This document shows, one piece after another, positions 46,386 to 59,310 of a stretch of 64,000 bases of DNA. Each line of letters opens with the position of its first letter. The first letter of the stretch is position 1. The notes under the pieces were generated by a model. That model was not told the origin of the DNA. It saw only the letters and a list, made by a program, of their open reading frames with translations, and ran no database searches. The DNA comes from Lutjanus erythropterus (taxonomy: Eukaryota; Chordata; Actinopteri; Lutjaniformes; Lutjanidae). The stretch is taken from positions 23,993,922 through 24,057,921 of the forward strand of contig CM034599.1 in assembly GCA_020091685.1 (NCBI GenBank), in the 5' to 3' direction. A program made the translations under genes and the position numbers.

Positions 46386-49300
46386 ACCAGATATCCCGCC
46401 ACAAAAATCATTTATATCATGCTTTCTTTTTCTGCCTTCACCCCATACTTTATCCCCCTAATTTATCTTCAATCCAGTAATTGAACTTGCAGCTTCCTCC
46501 TAAAAACAAAAAGCACGGGAGTTACAGTGATTCATCCTCCATTTTTCTTTTTTTATCCTCTTTTTATCTTAGAAATTAAGATGCTATCTAATGGTTAGCC
46601 TTTAGGTTGCAGATCTGGCTAGACATGACACAGGCCAGGCAGATGAAAAATGTCTCTAAAAAGTTCTTTCTTTCAGTAGGGGCATGTGGCCCTTTGATTA
46701 ATACTGTTGTCTAACTTTAGCAACTTTGCTCTTTGTGTTTCTATTGGCCTAATTGCTTTTGTACTCTCCTCCATATTTCTTTCAGCCAATCTGTGAGTGT
46801 TTTAATCTCTCGCAAGCCTCTTGTACTAATGATGTGTATCTTTGTATCTTGGACTTCAGTAATAGACAAAACAGAATCCAAGACAGTGATAAAAACTTTA
46901 ATTCTATTGCCTTAAAAAAAAGTTGTCTGAACCATTTTAATTACATGGCCAAAAGCTGGTTTGTAATTGAGGTCTCCCTCCTAATTTATGGTGTTGTCTA
47001 TCTTGCAAAATCAAAATTCTTTTATGTTTATCTTTGTGTTTTTCATGCATGATGGTGTGATGGCTTTTAGGATTTTCTCTGCTTATTTTCTCTGAGCTGT
47101 ATGTGCCTGTTTGTGTGATTATTTCCGAGCGATACATGGTCATCTACCTTCCTTCTCTGGCTCATTAAGGTGAATTGTCTCGTTAAGGGTGTAAGTAATA
47201 TCATTAAGGCTATGAAGCTCATTATTGGAGTCCTTTTTCTATAAAAGAGGTGCAATCACAGTCAAACTAATGTGTTTAAATCATATAGAATGTGTAATGA
47301 GCAGCATGATTCACCCAGACTGAACACTCATCACTACTGAGCAGTGAAAATAAAACTCAGCTAACTCAAAACACACACAAAAAAACCATACAGTGTATAT
47401 TAAATTTTTAGAATTATGAAAGTGAATTTTTACCACATGTGGATGTCCAATAAATGTTGATAGTAAATGTAGTCAATTTTCCATTATGTCCCTTTGCTCT
47501 GACAGTTGAACAAGCTTGTTACCCAGTGAAACAACAGTCAACTTTGTCCTTTCCTATTTCCTGTATCCTAGCCTGTAGCTAAGACTTTGTTGGTCATAAA
47601 CATAAGATTAGGTGACAAATAAAATTCTAACTCAAGAGAGAGCCTAAGTCACACCTCCTCCAGCTGACTAACATGGGACCTAAGATGCGTAATTAGAAGG
47701 ACTACACAATTTTCTCCCTCCAAAAACTAACATTAGCCACTCAAGCTACAATCCCTGTGTCTTTTCATACAGGAGTCACACAATAGTGGGTCTTATTTGT
47801 TCTTTCCACAAACTGAGACTTTCTTGACTTGTAAAATTATGTTTTAAACTGACAAACAACATACGTGTAATTCATGGCACAGTGCAAACAGAATCAAAAA
47901 ACAATTTGTCTCTCGCCACAGACTAGCATTCATACATTTTCCAAATTTAGGTCTCATGGGACGCACCGGAAGTGGCGTAACTTAGGCTCTCTATGGTCAT
48001 CTGCCCAGCAGGTCTTGGTTGTCATTTCCAGTTTATCTTTGGGATCCTGAAGACGGTCCCCAGCACACATCTGTCCAAGTTTGGAGTAAAACTTTCATGC
48101 AGAGCAATAGGCTCTCTCAGGATTGGCGCTGGCAACAGCATGCAACAAAAACGGCCTGCGCTGAAATTCATTGCTGCTGAATGATTCAGTTTCTGTTGGC
48201 ACTGGAGGGCAGTTTGACCAAAGTCACCACCAGTCGCCGTTTGCTCTTGGCAGCTTAGGTTCTGATGGCCCCCACCGGCCATATCCTCAGGAATAACACT
48301 TTAAAATGTATCCTCATCCATAATGGCCTCTGCACTCACATTTTGGGTTGACATTTTCACTGTTATAGGTGTAGCTAGTTTGCAACACAAGCAAAGAGTG
48401 GCCTCTAGCAGCCCCCTGGCCACCCAGAGGTGGAAACTAGAAATCCTAGTGGAAATGGCTTTCTTGGTCCGCGTTACCATCAACATTGGCTGGACATCCA
48501 CATAAAATGTGACAAAATGTACCTTGTAGAGAGCTGTATCTTTGTTTAAAAGTTTAAGACACCAACTGCTTTCTTTAAGTACTTTTTAGTTAAATGGTAA
48601 AGCACACCGCAAGGACAAACTCTAAAGCAAGTCTTTGTGTTTTGCTAGAAAATTTTCTTCAGAGCTTGTTTGTTACACAGCAGTGAATAACTTTAAGCAG
48701 GAAAAGTACATGAATTAGGAGCTTGCTATTCTCCTGTTTTGTTCAGCACTAGACCAAGTAAAGAATGTGAAAGATGAGGGGTGTCTTTTGTCTTTAAACT
48801 TGTCTCTACAAAGCACAAGGATAATTAAATCGCAAGAATGCAGGGGCTGCAAATTTAAAGGTGCACTGATGCTGCAGCAAATATATCTATATAAGCAAAT
48901 TTAAGAAAACTTTTGTCATGTTGAAGTAGTATGGGACTCTTTCAAGCCAGTTTAAGGTAACACTATTAATTATTGAATCATGAAGTACTTGAAACAAAGA
49001 ATTATTTCATTATTACTTATAATAATTACTTTATTATAAGAATTACTCATTGAATCATTCATTCAACCATTTTAGATCTTGTTTCATAATTGGTGCAATA
49101 ACTGTTTGAAGTGATGCAAAACAGCTGCAGAAAATGGTAGAACACGAAGTGAAAGTGAAGGACTAGTACTGAGGTGATATAAAGCAACAAGTCTTGGTTA
49201 ATTCATTATTAAAGACAGCTTCTACACCCGGGGGCAGGACCCATTGGTGTTCGGTTGATGTCTGAAATCTTCTTGCCAAGGCCGTCCTCTCCAGCAACAG

Positions 49301-51342
49301 AACTGGTCAGTCGTTAAAACAGTAACTTAACACCAGGTGAAGATTGCGTTTGTCTGACCTAGAAGTTTAATTTAAAACTTTGCTGTAGTTACGTGAAAGT
49401 TCACTTTATCGTGTGTCAGTGCTCAGTGACATCATTGTTGGCTGTGGTGGTGCAATAAAGCCCACTTCTGGCCACACCCAACATAGTGGAAACTTTGAGT
49501 CACAGACGGCGGTGAAACACTGCGTTTCAGCCTGATATTAAGTTACCCTTTAAAACAGCTAGTATTTAATTTGTTTTTCACTGAAACAGGACACTATCAC
49601 ATCGTAGTGACTGCAGTATTATTCAAAAGACAGCTGTGTGTGTGATGTGAGATTGTCTTGATTAATATTTAACCAAAATTACAATCTTTCCGTGCTTTTG
49701 TTTCAGGGGTCTGAATATGAACTGTATCAAAGTCCTGCATTTTTCATTTCAGTGCTGCACATTTCATATTTCCTTGCATCTTCTTTTTTTTCCACTCTGT
49801 CTTTCTGAGCAGCCACAGACCTGCTCCTGTTATAATTTCTATCAACCTTTAGAACAAGTACACTAACAGTATGTTCCTGTACCCCAATTTTAGTTCATCT
49901 CAATGAGACTACAGGCTGATGATAACCAAAGTCTCTGCCAAGAATCACAGAATTGAGATTCAAATATAGAGTTTATGCTGTTAGATATTCACTAAGTGCA
50001 CAGGGACGTCTGTCTTCGTGCAGACAGTAGGAAACGCACACTCACACAGACACACGGTCAAATGTAAACACACAACTACATACAAACTCCTACACATATA
50101 CAATAAAGCATCGCATTAATTGCATCCTCATCCACTGACTTTCATTGATTTCCTTGTTAGCTCCTGTAATTATTACAGTCACAAGGGGTGCAGCAGGACA
50201 AAAACGACCAAGAGAAAAAACAGATATTGAGAGGAAGAAGAGAGATAATGCAAGAGAGGAAGAAAGAAAAGGAAGAGGGATCGAAAAAGAACAGAACCGA
50301 GAGTAAGAAGACTGTGTGGGTGTCGGATGGATTCCTGAGTCTTGGCTGGTAGAAGACAGAGAAACAGATAACAAAGACAATTAGAATTCATTATTAGATA
50401 TGTGGAGATAAGAAAGTATAGAAAGACAGAAATATATTAATAGATATATTTCTGTCCTTACTCATTTCATTTCTTGGTGTTGTTATTAAAGCAAACACTT
50501 ATTATCTCCTCTGCCTACATCCCTCCTTTCCTTCCCCCTTGTCCCTTGACTCTCGCCCGATTTGTCACATGTCTGGCAAACATGCCAGTTTTTAATCAAT
50601 TGCCACAATTGTCAAGGGTGGTTTCAATCTGTCTTTCTCTTTCACTCCACTTTTTTGATCTGGCGTCCATCATTCCCTTATTCCAAATGTCTCTTTCAAT
50701 GTGTACCATCTTCTTTCTTTTAAAATGGAGAGTAAATTCTCCTTCTTCTGTATTCTTCTTCTCATCTGCTCTCCTTGAGTCTGAGTCACAACACAGAAAC
50801 ACTGTCATCACACAGGCACAGAATTGTAACAGCGGGAAAATATGTTTGCTGTTTGGGCTTGTTGTGTTGAATCCTAATGAGCTATCAGACTCTGCAGGAA
50901 AAGAGCTTTCTCTTATTCCTGTCAGGGTGATTTGCACTACTAGAAAATAGAAAATGAGAGAGCCCAGCAGCCAAAAGGCCATTTTCTGGTCTTAGCAGAG
51001 AGGCTGGGTTATTACAGAGGATATTGCAGCAGTCATTCCCAGGCACAGTGACAGATATATATCAAGCCAGCTTATGCCTCTGCAGAGATCTCATTCAAAT
51101 CCAATAAAATACATGACAAACACATAAATATGATGTTAATTTTTTAAAATCTAATGAAAATGCTCTATAACTGCACCATGTCATCACTCTGACTAAGACA
51201 CAAAATCCTACAAGTATCACTTCTGACTTGACAAATACGGTCAGAAGAAAGACAAACCAAGAGGAAAGGAATTAAGGACTTAAAGGGGAGACAAACAGGA
51301 AGCACAGGAAGGTGACTGTATGTTAGTGGGCACATAACAGAG
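46386..51342. other. Intronic sequence, no gene seen
   Basis: A purine-rich patch at about 50190-50315 explains the 96- and 70-codon minus frames. A pyrimidine-leaning stretch at about 50515-50770 gives a 158-codon plus frame. About 47950-48510 is GC-richer, with GCACCGGAAGTGGCGTAACT and GGCCTCTAGCAGCCCCCTGG, and may be a dispersed repeat, but no ends were found. No exon is recognised. Confidence 0.4.
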
Positions 51343-51510
51343 CAGGGTTGGGTAACGAAATACAAGTAACAGCATTACAAATTTAAAATACAAAATATCT
51401 GTATTCATATACTTAAATGGGTGGGATTCCAAATACAGCTACTGTCTCTAAAAATAGATTACTTGAAAGGATTACTTTAATTGTTCCTATTTTAACTGTT
51501 TTAAAATTCA
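51343..51510 (+). mobile_element. Left end of a hAT element, truncated
   Basis: CAGGGTTGGGTAACGAAATA, then CAAGTAACAGCATTACAAAT and AAAATACAAAATATCTGTAT, matches the start of fish hAT elements beginning CAGGGTTGGG with repeated GTAAC and GAATACA motifs. No matching right end (CCAACCCTG) was found in the following kilobase. Confidence 0.6.
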
Positions 51511-52590
51511 TTGACCCACATTTCTGGCTGCACTTTATTTTGGAGTAAACTAATAAGACATAACAAGCTGTACTTTGTATCAAATTAGACAAAACCTAGA
51601 AATAATTTGCTCTTTATTAGACTTTAAGCGAACACAGCTATACCCTTCTTAGGCACCATATACTCAATGGCACACAGTATTAGACCCTAATTAGACTTTA
51701 TCAGAGGGTAATTAAGGACACATTACAATAGAACTGTACTATAAGCTAAAGTGAAACCAGAGCTCTGTCAGTGATGTGTTTTTGGCATGGAAATATAAAG
51801 AATGTTTCACTGGCACACATGCTTGCAACATTACGGTGCAGTGAAAGCTCTGCTTGCCATCTACCAAGCTGCTTTCCACATCAAAAGACACCACGGCTAA
51901 TTTGAAGAAGCACCTTGAGGTAAGCGGGGTGTCGTATAGAGTGTGAGATTGTAAAGCCCCCGAAGCAATTTGTGATTTGTAATTTTGGGTTATATATAAG
52001 TAAAGCTTGACTTGATTTGCACGTTGGTTTGGTGAACTAGCTGGCTACTAACTGGATTGTAACTTAGCTGAATTGCTGGTGTGTACTGCCTCAAATACGA
52101 TCCGTTTATTCTCCACTCGATTCAAAGTTATATTCTTCAGACAAGTGTGGTGTTTATATTGTTTGTAGCCAAAGGACCCACCATTATTTAGCATCATTAG
52201 TGCTCTGTATGACTTAGTGAGAAGAGTAAAAGGATCTCTCCAGTGAGGTCATTCCCAAAAGCTACATTCAGAGTCACTCCAAGGCTTAACTTGATTAATA
52301 TAATGGAATAGGTTACACTTCAAGGCATGTATTCAGTAATCTGTAGTGGACAACCTAGTGGGGTATATTTTAAAGTAACACTCACAACACCGCACATAGC
52401 AACTTTAAGACCTAAAAAGCTTTGTTCATGAAGTCATGAAAAGTCAATCTTCCTCTCTCAGACGGGGAGGGAGAGGAATTACAAACACAGAGTCTGTGTC
52501 CTGTCACCCAACACAGCTGGGCCACCCTGCTCGGTAACCTTGGCAACTCCCTGACCAATGGCTGGTTGGCAGGAGGTCCTTAAAGAACTG
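51511..52590. other. Intronic sequence, no gene seen
   Basis: AT-rich sequence. No exon or further repeat is recognised. Confidence 0.4.
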
Positions 52591-52731
52591 TGACACTGAC
52601 ACAAACACACACACACACACACTCAGAGAGCACCGCTGCCTACAGATCTCCTGTTGACTGTGATTTGAGAGGGTAAACAGGTGTTAGAGAGGCCTCTCTA
52701 AGTCAAGAGTACACCGACACATGCCTACACC

Positions 52732-52767
52732 TACACACACGCACGCATGCACGCGCGCACGCGCGCG

Positions 52768-52826
<59 letters not shown>
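52732..52826. repeat. Alternating purine-pyrimidine (CG/CA)n tract
   Basis: CA units pass into ACGCGCGCACGCGCGCGC and then more than 40 bases of AC. All but a few steps alternate pyrimidine and purine for about 95 bases. Such sequences can adopt Z-DNA under negative supercoiling (general knowledge). A shorter (AC)n lies at about 52601-52622. Confidence 0.93.
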
Positions 52827-53039
52827 CGGGTGGGGCTCATTGATATGCTGTGTTCAGACATCTTTACCCGTCCACCTTGCTTAACATTGCATGGAGATGG
52901 CAGTGTAGTGTCAGAATCTTTACTTACAGTGACATGATTTTTTTCCATTAGGGAATAAGGACAGTGGTGAGGCGACTGCTGGAGGGAAGAGAGAGAGATG
53001 GAGGAGAGGAGAAAGACAGAAGATGAAGAGGATGGGGTT

Positions 53040-53243
53040 TGTGGTCTCTCACCATCAGTCTCCCATGCCGTCTCCCTGAATCTTGCTCTCTCTCTCCCTG
53101 TTGTGTTTACTTCCCAACCACTACTCCATCCATTAATCTCGCTCTCCCTGCACTCCTGTCATCATTCTCACCTGCCTTCCTATTTCTCTTCCTACTTTTC
53201 CCTGTTTGTCTGTCTGCCTCCCTTTATCACCTTTGTTACTTTC
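53040..53243 (+). repeat. Pyrimidine-rich tract, left of hAT insertion
   Basis: CTCTCTCTCCCTG, CTCCCTGCACTCCTG and CTTCCTACTTTTCCC runs dominate the plus strand. Together with similar text at 54178-54270 it looks like one tract split by the element at 53244-54161. The 141- and 88-codon frames here are low-complexity. Confidence 0.7.
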
Positions 53244-54161
53244 CAGAGCCGGCCAGACACATAAGTAAACTAAAAGTCTGCTTCGGGCCCCTGTCACCAC
53301 CAGAGGGCTCCCAACAGTGCTCGACCCACAAGAGAGCTTTAAGTTTTTTTGTGATATTGGCTATAATGGCCCAACGCTCCCCTTTATATTTCAGTGTAGT
53401 CAAATTAAAATCATCCCCAGTTTATCAAAATACAGAAAATACAGTCCTGAGCTTTGTATTGTAAATTCATTAAGTTGTCATTAGCACAGTGAAAAAAGGT
53501 GATAAAACTCAAAATCTCAAGGGAACTCACAATTTTTTGAGTTTTGAGTCAAACTCAAACTCATAAGTTTTGAAATAAACTGAACAAAAGCTTTTCTTCT
53601 TTGACTTAAAAAAAAACTGTATTTGAATTATTGGTCACAGTGAGCTGTGTCATTATTATTTGGGTGCCTGAAAATTAAATGGTTTTAATTGAAATGATTA
53701 AAATATTAACTATTATTCAATTTCACTTCAATAGTTTACTGGGGCAGTGCCCTGAAGAGTCAGTAGGCTGAGTTACGACAACTTTTCCACGTATGTATTA
53801 TGTGTTTTTTCATCATGTAAGCTGCCAAAGACACTACCAACTGCCTGGGGTGACCAGATGAAAACAGATGAAAAGTGGGAGAGTAGGCTAAATTATATTC
53901 TACATTATATTCACTGTCAATGAACAGTAGAACAAATGAAATTATTCTAAAATGTATGTCTTTATTGTTTTGTATTATGTTATATTATTATTTATTCATG
54001 ACAAGTTGGAAGCTCCAAAATAAACAATACATTTTTCAATACTGCTCTGTCAATGACTCAGGTCAGGGTGGGTGTGTTAGATAGTATTGGCAGCACTGAG
54101 GTGGGTGGGGGGCCAAAATCAAACGCTGCTTGGGGTCCCATAAAGGCTTGGGCCAGCCCTG
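53244..54161. mobile_element. Non-autonomous hAT element (CAGRGCYGGCC ends)
   Basis: It starts CAGAGCCGGCCAGACACATA and ends GGCTTGGGCCAGCCCTG. The outer 11 bases are inverted copies apart from two positions. Subterminal CGGGCCCC on the left and GGGGTCCC on the right are also inverted counterparts. The flanking 8-mers TTACTTTC and ATAGTTTT agree at 5 of 8, consistent with but not proof of an old duplication. The interior is AT-rich without transposase similarity. The end type matches the candidate hAT at 20150. Confidence 0.7.
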
Positions 54162-54559
54162 ATAGTTTTTGTATTGATCATTCTTCTCCTTCCTCCTGTC
54201 CGTCCATCCATTCGTCCATGTTTCACCCCTTATTTATGTTTTCCTCTGAGCATCTCTCTCATCTTGCCTCTTATATTGATATAATACTATAAGCTGCAAG
54301 TAATGAAGTTTTACTGTGAGGAAAAATATGACCCGGGCCACTTAACGCATCATTGTCACTGAAGGACAGGCCTCATTTGTAGTCAGACAAATTCTGCCTC
54401 TCTCTGTCTGTCCCTCTAAATCCTCTCTCTAATATTTGATTGGGTGTTTTCTTTTTGTGTTTGATGGATTTTAGCCCCACTGATTAATGCACCCAAGAGT
54501 CCATTAAAGCAATAGGAAAATAAAGTTTATGTATTAGTAAAACATGGTGTTAAAATCCA

Positions 54560-54930
54560 CCCACATCCCCTCTGTGTGTGTGTGCTTGTTCTCCTCAGTC
54601 TCCTCTCTTTCTTCATTCATCTTCAGCTCATTTCCTCTCATCTTCCTTTCCTACATTTTGACTCCATCGAGGTCCCTGTCCACAAATTCTCTCTGTTTCT
54701 CCATCGATCCCTCCATCCTCCCCTCTTCTTGCTCCTTTCTTTTTCACACGTCTACAGTAGCTCCCTCAGTATCCAGCCCTGTTTCCGTCCCTTGCTTCTC
54801 CCTTATCACTCTCTTTCTACCTTCCTAAGTCTCCCAATTTCCTCTTTCCTACTCCCCGAGCACCCATTCGCCACCCATATCATCTTCCCCTCCTCCCCCC
54901 ATCTCTCCTTTGCTCTGTCTCAATCGTCCT
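54560..54930 (+). repeat. Pyrimidine-rich tract
   Basis: CTCCTCAGTCTCCTCTCTTTC, CCTCCATCCTCCCC and similar runs fill the plus strand, leaving F/S/L/P-rich frames of 94 and 122 codons open. No domain is present. Confidence 0.75.
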
Positions 54931-55599
54931 CCGGAGTGCCGTGATGGCCTCACCCAGGGCTGAAGGATCTAAGCAGGTCTTGGTTGATTTACCTTCAGCT
55001 CTATCTGTCGGAGGAATCAGCGTAATGTTTATCATCATCACTGAAGTCATTATAGCAAATTGGTGAACGCTTATAGGCTTACATTATACAGCTCCTTCCT
55101 TCCAGTCTGGAGATATATGTAGCAGAGGTGAAGAAATGATGGTAATTTTTATCATAATTTCTGGAGTCATTATGCTAAATGGGCAGATGGTGATGGGGAG
55201 ATATAAAGTGATGGGCTTGTTACAGAATAGAGATAAGCATATGTAAGACAAGTGAAGAAATTGTCCATCATCAATGATATTACATATGTAATACGTAAAA
55301 CAGGCAGTGGTAGGAATAAAAAGTACAAAACATAATTACAGTACAGTAGAGTTTTGAGATATCTGAACTATACTTGACTTTTTTTTTACGATTTTTTTTT
55401 TAAAAAGAAAAAGATAGCGAATAATCACTGTAATGGTTTGACATTGAGATTGGTTTAAAAAAGACAGAAACAAAAAGAAAAAAAACCCAAAAGTAAATAA
55501 AGCTGTTTTAAGAGTGGTTATAAAATAACTTTGTAATGAGTTGTTGTTCTGGTTAATACTAATATGCCTTGTCTGTGAAATCAGAGAACAGTACATTGT
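54931..55599. other. Intronic sequence, no gene seen
   Basis: AT-rich sequence with T and A runs at about 55380-55412 and 55468-55487. Nothing coding is recognised. Confidence 0.4.
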
Positions 55600-55680
55600 G
55601 GTATCCTGGATTTGTTACACCTTATTGTCTATAATACTGATTGTAACATCAATAAAAAGATTTGAATAATAATAAAATAA
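55600..55680 (+). mobile_element. Possible LINE 3' tail
   Basis: ATCAATAAAAAGATTTGAAT followed by AATAATAAAATAA resembles the A-rich tail of fish L1-like elements in plus orientation. No coding remnant lies just upstream, and the neighbouring LINE remnant is on the other strand, so this is tentative. Confidence 0.3.
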
Positions 55681-55849
55681 GTTTGTGCACACAGACCTAA
55701 CTACAGCTGTCAATAAATACAAAAGAAATGGTGATTGAATTTGTAGGCAATGAAGACTTGTGATAGCGAGGGCATAAAAGTCTAACTAATGATGATTCTT
55801 ACATCTCACACCAGGTGAAATGGTATTTTAAAAAAGTGTAGACAGTTTA

Positions 55850-56320
55850 GAGAGCAGTAGGGAGCTGGGTGTTCTCGCCAACGTGAACCAGGAAAGGGTT
55901 CCAGTTTGTAAAGTTTATTTGTTGCAATCCCTCAGAGAAAATTGTATTTTCTCTAATTTAATGTAGAATATTAAGTCATGAACCCATTGTGTAAAGCTGG
56001 GTAAAAATGTCTCTCCGTTTTAAAAGGACCAGTCGTTGGGCACGAAATGTAGCAAAGGCAATAAAATCTGCCTCTGCTTTTGAGAAGGACAGCGTGGGAG
56101 AACAGGCCCCAAAAATGGCCAACAGGGGGCATGGATGGATTGAGTTACAAGGACAGGTAGAAATGAGTGAACAGATTTTAAGCCAGAATTCCTTGATGTT
56201 GCTGCATGACCAGAACATGTGAACATGAGTGGCTAAGGTTAATTTGCAACGGTTGCATGCAGAGTTCATGTCGGGAAACAGTTTTGACAACCCCCTACAT
56301 TTTAACAAAAATATCTGCAC
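55850..56320 (-). pseudogene. L1/Tx1-like LINE ORF2 C-terminal remnant
   Basis: On the minus strand, CNRCKLTLATHVHMFWSC (about 56200-56255) matches the cysteine-histidine CDRCxxxPATLxHMFWxC block at the ORF2 C-terminus of L1/Tx1-type fish LINEs. FWLKICSLIS, LLAIFGAC and FATFRAQRLVLLKRRD follow in the usual order. After a frameshift near 55976 the match continues as WVHDLIFYIKLEKIQFSLRD in another frame. The reverse transcriptase core is absent. The plus-strand frame at 56007-56222 is a shadow. Confidence 0.85.
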
Positions 56321-56329
56321 TTCCTACTG

Positions 56330-56590
56330 CTAACATTTTCAAAACAGGCTTCTTTACTTTAGTTTTAATGCATGTGAGGGGAATTATTGAATATTTTTAT
56401 TTTGCATCATTGTGTGCCAACCTAAATGGATGGGACAATGTCCATTAGAAAATGTGCTTATAATGCATGACATACGTAACAAGACGAAAATGTTGTAAAA
56501 GGCGTAGCAACATGAAACAGACAAGTGAGACAGAGAAAAGGTGAGGTTCAGTTAGCTTTGCACAGAAACAGCATGTAGATATATCCTTCA
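56330..56590. other. Intronic sequence, no gene seen
   Basis: Short AT-rich spacer between the LINE remnant and the hAT end. Nothing is recognised. Confidence 0.4.
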
Positions 56591-56690
56591 GAGGGCAACT
56601 TTTACTTTCATACTTTGAGTACATTTCAGTTCCTGTACTTTTTCATTTTTACTTGAGTAAAGAATAATCAGTACATATACTTCTGCCACT
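56591..56690. mobile_element. Terminal fragment of a Tol2-like hAT element
   Basis: ACTTTTACTTTCATACTTTG, TTTTTACTTGAGTAAAGAAT and GTACATATACTTCTGCCACT carry the repeated TACTTTTACTTGAGTA motifs of Tol2-type ends and stop at CTTCTGCCACT, a decayed CTTCCACCTCTG terminus. The other end is not in view. Confidence 0.6.
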
Positions 56691-59267
56691 AATACTTCCA
56701 CTAGTAGGTGAGGAGTTGTATCAATACATTGCCAACAGTGACCAGAGACTCCATGTTATAGATGTGTCATAAGATAAAAAAAAAAAAAAAAGCAAGGCTA
56801 CATAACATAGCAATAGAACATGTGTTCTTCTGTTGATTGGTGTGGCCTCACATACATATAACATACCAAAGCAAATTCAAAATTTAGATCTGAAAAATTG
56901 GTATTTTTCTCAGAAAAGGCAGTTTTTTTTTTACAAATGACAGCAGAAATGTAAAAGTGTTTTGGCTGAGCTGAACGTTCTCCATCCAGTATAATCTGAA
57001 TATGTACATATGTATGAGGCATTTAACTTCACACTCACCATTTCCGACACACCAGCCTGCCCTTCTTTTTCCCCCCTGCTGTTCCTCAGCCTTGATTGGC
57101 TGTTAGATACATGCATGCATGGGTGAAATTCTGAATTATCCATATATTGCCAAAGGCTTAATTGTCATGTTCAAAGCTGTCCAGTTCAAGGTTAGGTTGG
57201 AGGGTAGCGAATTCATGGCTGCCATATTTAGCCATCAAAGTGTTATATGTCTTTGTTGAAGAGCAAGACCTTAACCATGCTTTCTTTATTTCTAGCCTTG
57301 ATTTCAGTTAATGTTGCAGTGAAGGTTTCAATACAGTCTCCTTTCTCTTTTTAAGGAGCTCCCATCAATATGAGACTTGAGGGTAATGATAATATATGGT
57401 GCGCAAGGACATGTGGGAAAAGATGCATTTTCTAAAGTGGAGCCTTCCCATAGCACAGCAGAAAGTCATGCAGACAGAAAATCATTCAAACTGGCAATCC
57501 ACTCAACTCTAAAATCACTCAGCAGTCATCAGAGACTCTTGAGGCCTGACAGAGAGTAGCTGTCATATATTCACACAGGGACACTTACATCAACTGAGTC
57601 AGGTGTGTGTGTGTGTCTGCACCACTGTGTGTGTGTGTGTCTGCATGCAAATGTGAAGGTTTTAGTGGTTTGTGTGTTTCAACCCAAGTGTGTCAATGCA
57701 TGGACACACGCTTAAATATATGCATATGTGTTCTGTGCAGTGTCTTAAAAGCCACTCAGAGAATGTTTCCATTTCCCACTGCTTTATATGTTACAGTCTC
57801 CTGTGGCTTCAGCTGAAAAGGTGTGTGTCCATTTAATCTGCAGTGTATATACATTACTGTATAATGCACAAGAAAAATAAACAGCATGACATAGTACAAG
57901 ATGCTGCAGATCTGGCTGAATATTTAATATATTTTAGTTGTGGGATCAGGATGGGCAATGTGAAAAAAAGAAATCAAATATCCCGATATCCAGGAACTAC
58001 AAAGGAGCCAGGGGGGCTTGGCTCCGCTTAACAAGACATCAGATCCACTAAAATACTGGCAATGTGCTATTTTTCCCAAGCATTTCTATTTCTATATATC
58101 TTTATCATCATGGATCATGCATAAAATTAGGATATTATTGATGTAGGATTCGTATATGAGGGTGATTCATTATTAATTCACTCTAATAAAGTGAATTAAA
58201 GTGCATGCTATTCGTGCAATTACCACTGAAGCATTATGATGCAATATCATTAACTTTTCTCACTTTAAGTCAAAGATTGGAAAAAACAAACCTTTTTAGT
58301 CTCACTCAGTCTGCATGCCAAACTGCCATTATTCAGTTCTCTGTTTTGTAGTCAGCATTACATATGTCTAACAGAAAACAAAGATGCTTATTTTAATTTG
58401 GGATTTACCAAAAACTCTAGGCTAATTGACTCTGAAAAGCAATTGGAGTAAGAAATATTCTCTACCTAAAATGTTTGCTTTGACACTGACCCTACACCTG
58501 CTTGGACTGCTGTTACCACAAACTCCCCAACACCCGGAGTGGCAATGTAGAACAAGCCAACAAAGAAAACTGGCAATGGTGGTAAAAAGTACATCACCCT
58601 ACAATATGTGTGCCAGTTGTGTCTGTAGATCAAAGCCAATCAGACCATAGAATAGTGATGATGTAGCCAAAGTTTTTATTGTGAAAAAATATGGCCCTAC
58701 CTTAAAACACCTGTTTTTACAATGGAGATTGGTTTAATTATGTCCAGTTGAAAAACCAGTAGAATCAGAGGGTGTTTAAACATTAATTATTCAGAGAAAT
58801 TGAACTGACCTAACTTCTACTAATGAACCTTGTCAACAGCATAAAGTAACACAGGAAGTGAGGTTAAAACCAACCTGATTTCTACTTCTTTCTGCTCATA
58901 GTAAAAGGTCACATCAAAAGCACACACTGAGATCAAAATCCAACCCTAAATTGTAATCTGTGCGGTTGCATATCACAGTATCTATATAATATTGATATAA
59001 TGGCCAACGCTACTGAGAGAGAGATGCTATGTTCTACTGACACTATGATTTTCCCTTTTTATGACAAATATATGATGCCTCATATTGTTAGCACATCTCA
59101 TTATGGTCTGTGTCAGTAATTTCTAGTGGGGTGTCGAGGTTAAGTAATTAATATGGTGCATAATTGATACTTAATTTTAGCCATTACTTTTACAAGTCAG
59201 CACAACAGTCAAGCGCTGAGTTGTCAGGAGCTGTTCAGCTGAAAGGCCTGCCTAATAACATCACATA

Positions 59268-59268
<1 letters not shown>
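56691..59268. other. Intronic sequence, no gene seen
   Basis: An A run at 56777-56792 and TG-rich text at about 57605-57645 are present. GGAGCCA and TGGCTCC near 58005-58026 form a short hairpin around a G run. The open frames have no recognised domain. Confidence 0.4.

Positions 59269-59307
<39 letters not shown>
59269..59307. repeat. (AC)n microsatellite
   Basis: Nineteen uninterrupted AC units. The VCVCVC peptide of the overlapping minus-strand frame comes from it. Confidence 0.95.

Positions 59308-59310
<3 letters not shown>

Noticed and set aside
47950-48540. GC-richer block with an 86-codon minus-strand frame, considered as an exon
   Set aside because: No recognisable protein and no convincing splice-site pair; it looks more like an unnamed dispersed repeat.
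50474-50950. A 158-codon plus-strand open frame
   Set aside because: It crosses pyrimidine-leaning sequence, has no recognised motif, and a 128-codon frame is open on the opposite strand.
53236-54169. TTACTTTC and ATAGTTTT as a target-site duplication of the hAT element
   Set aside because: Only 5 of 8 bases agree, so the duplication is not claimed, though the inverted ends stand.
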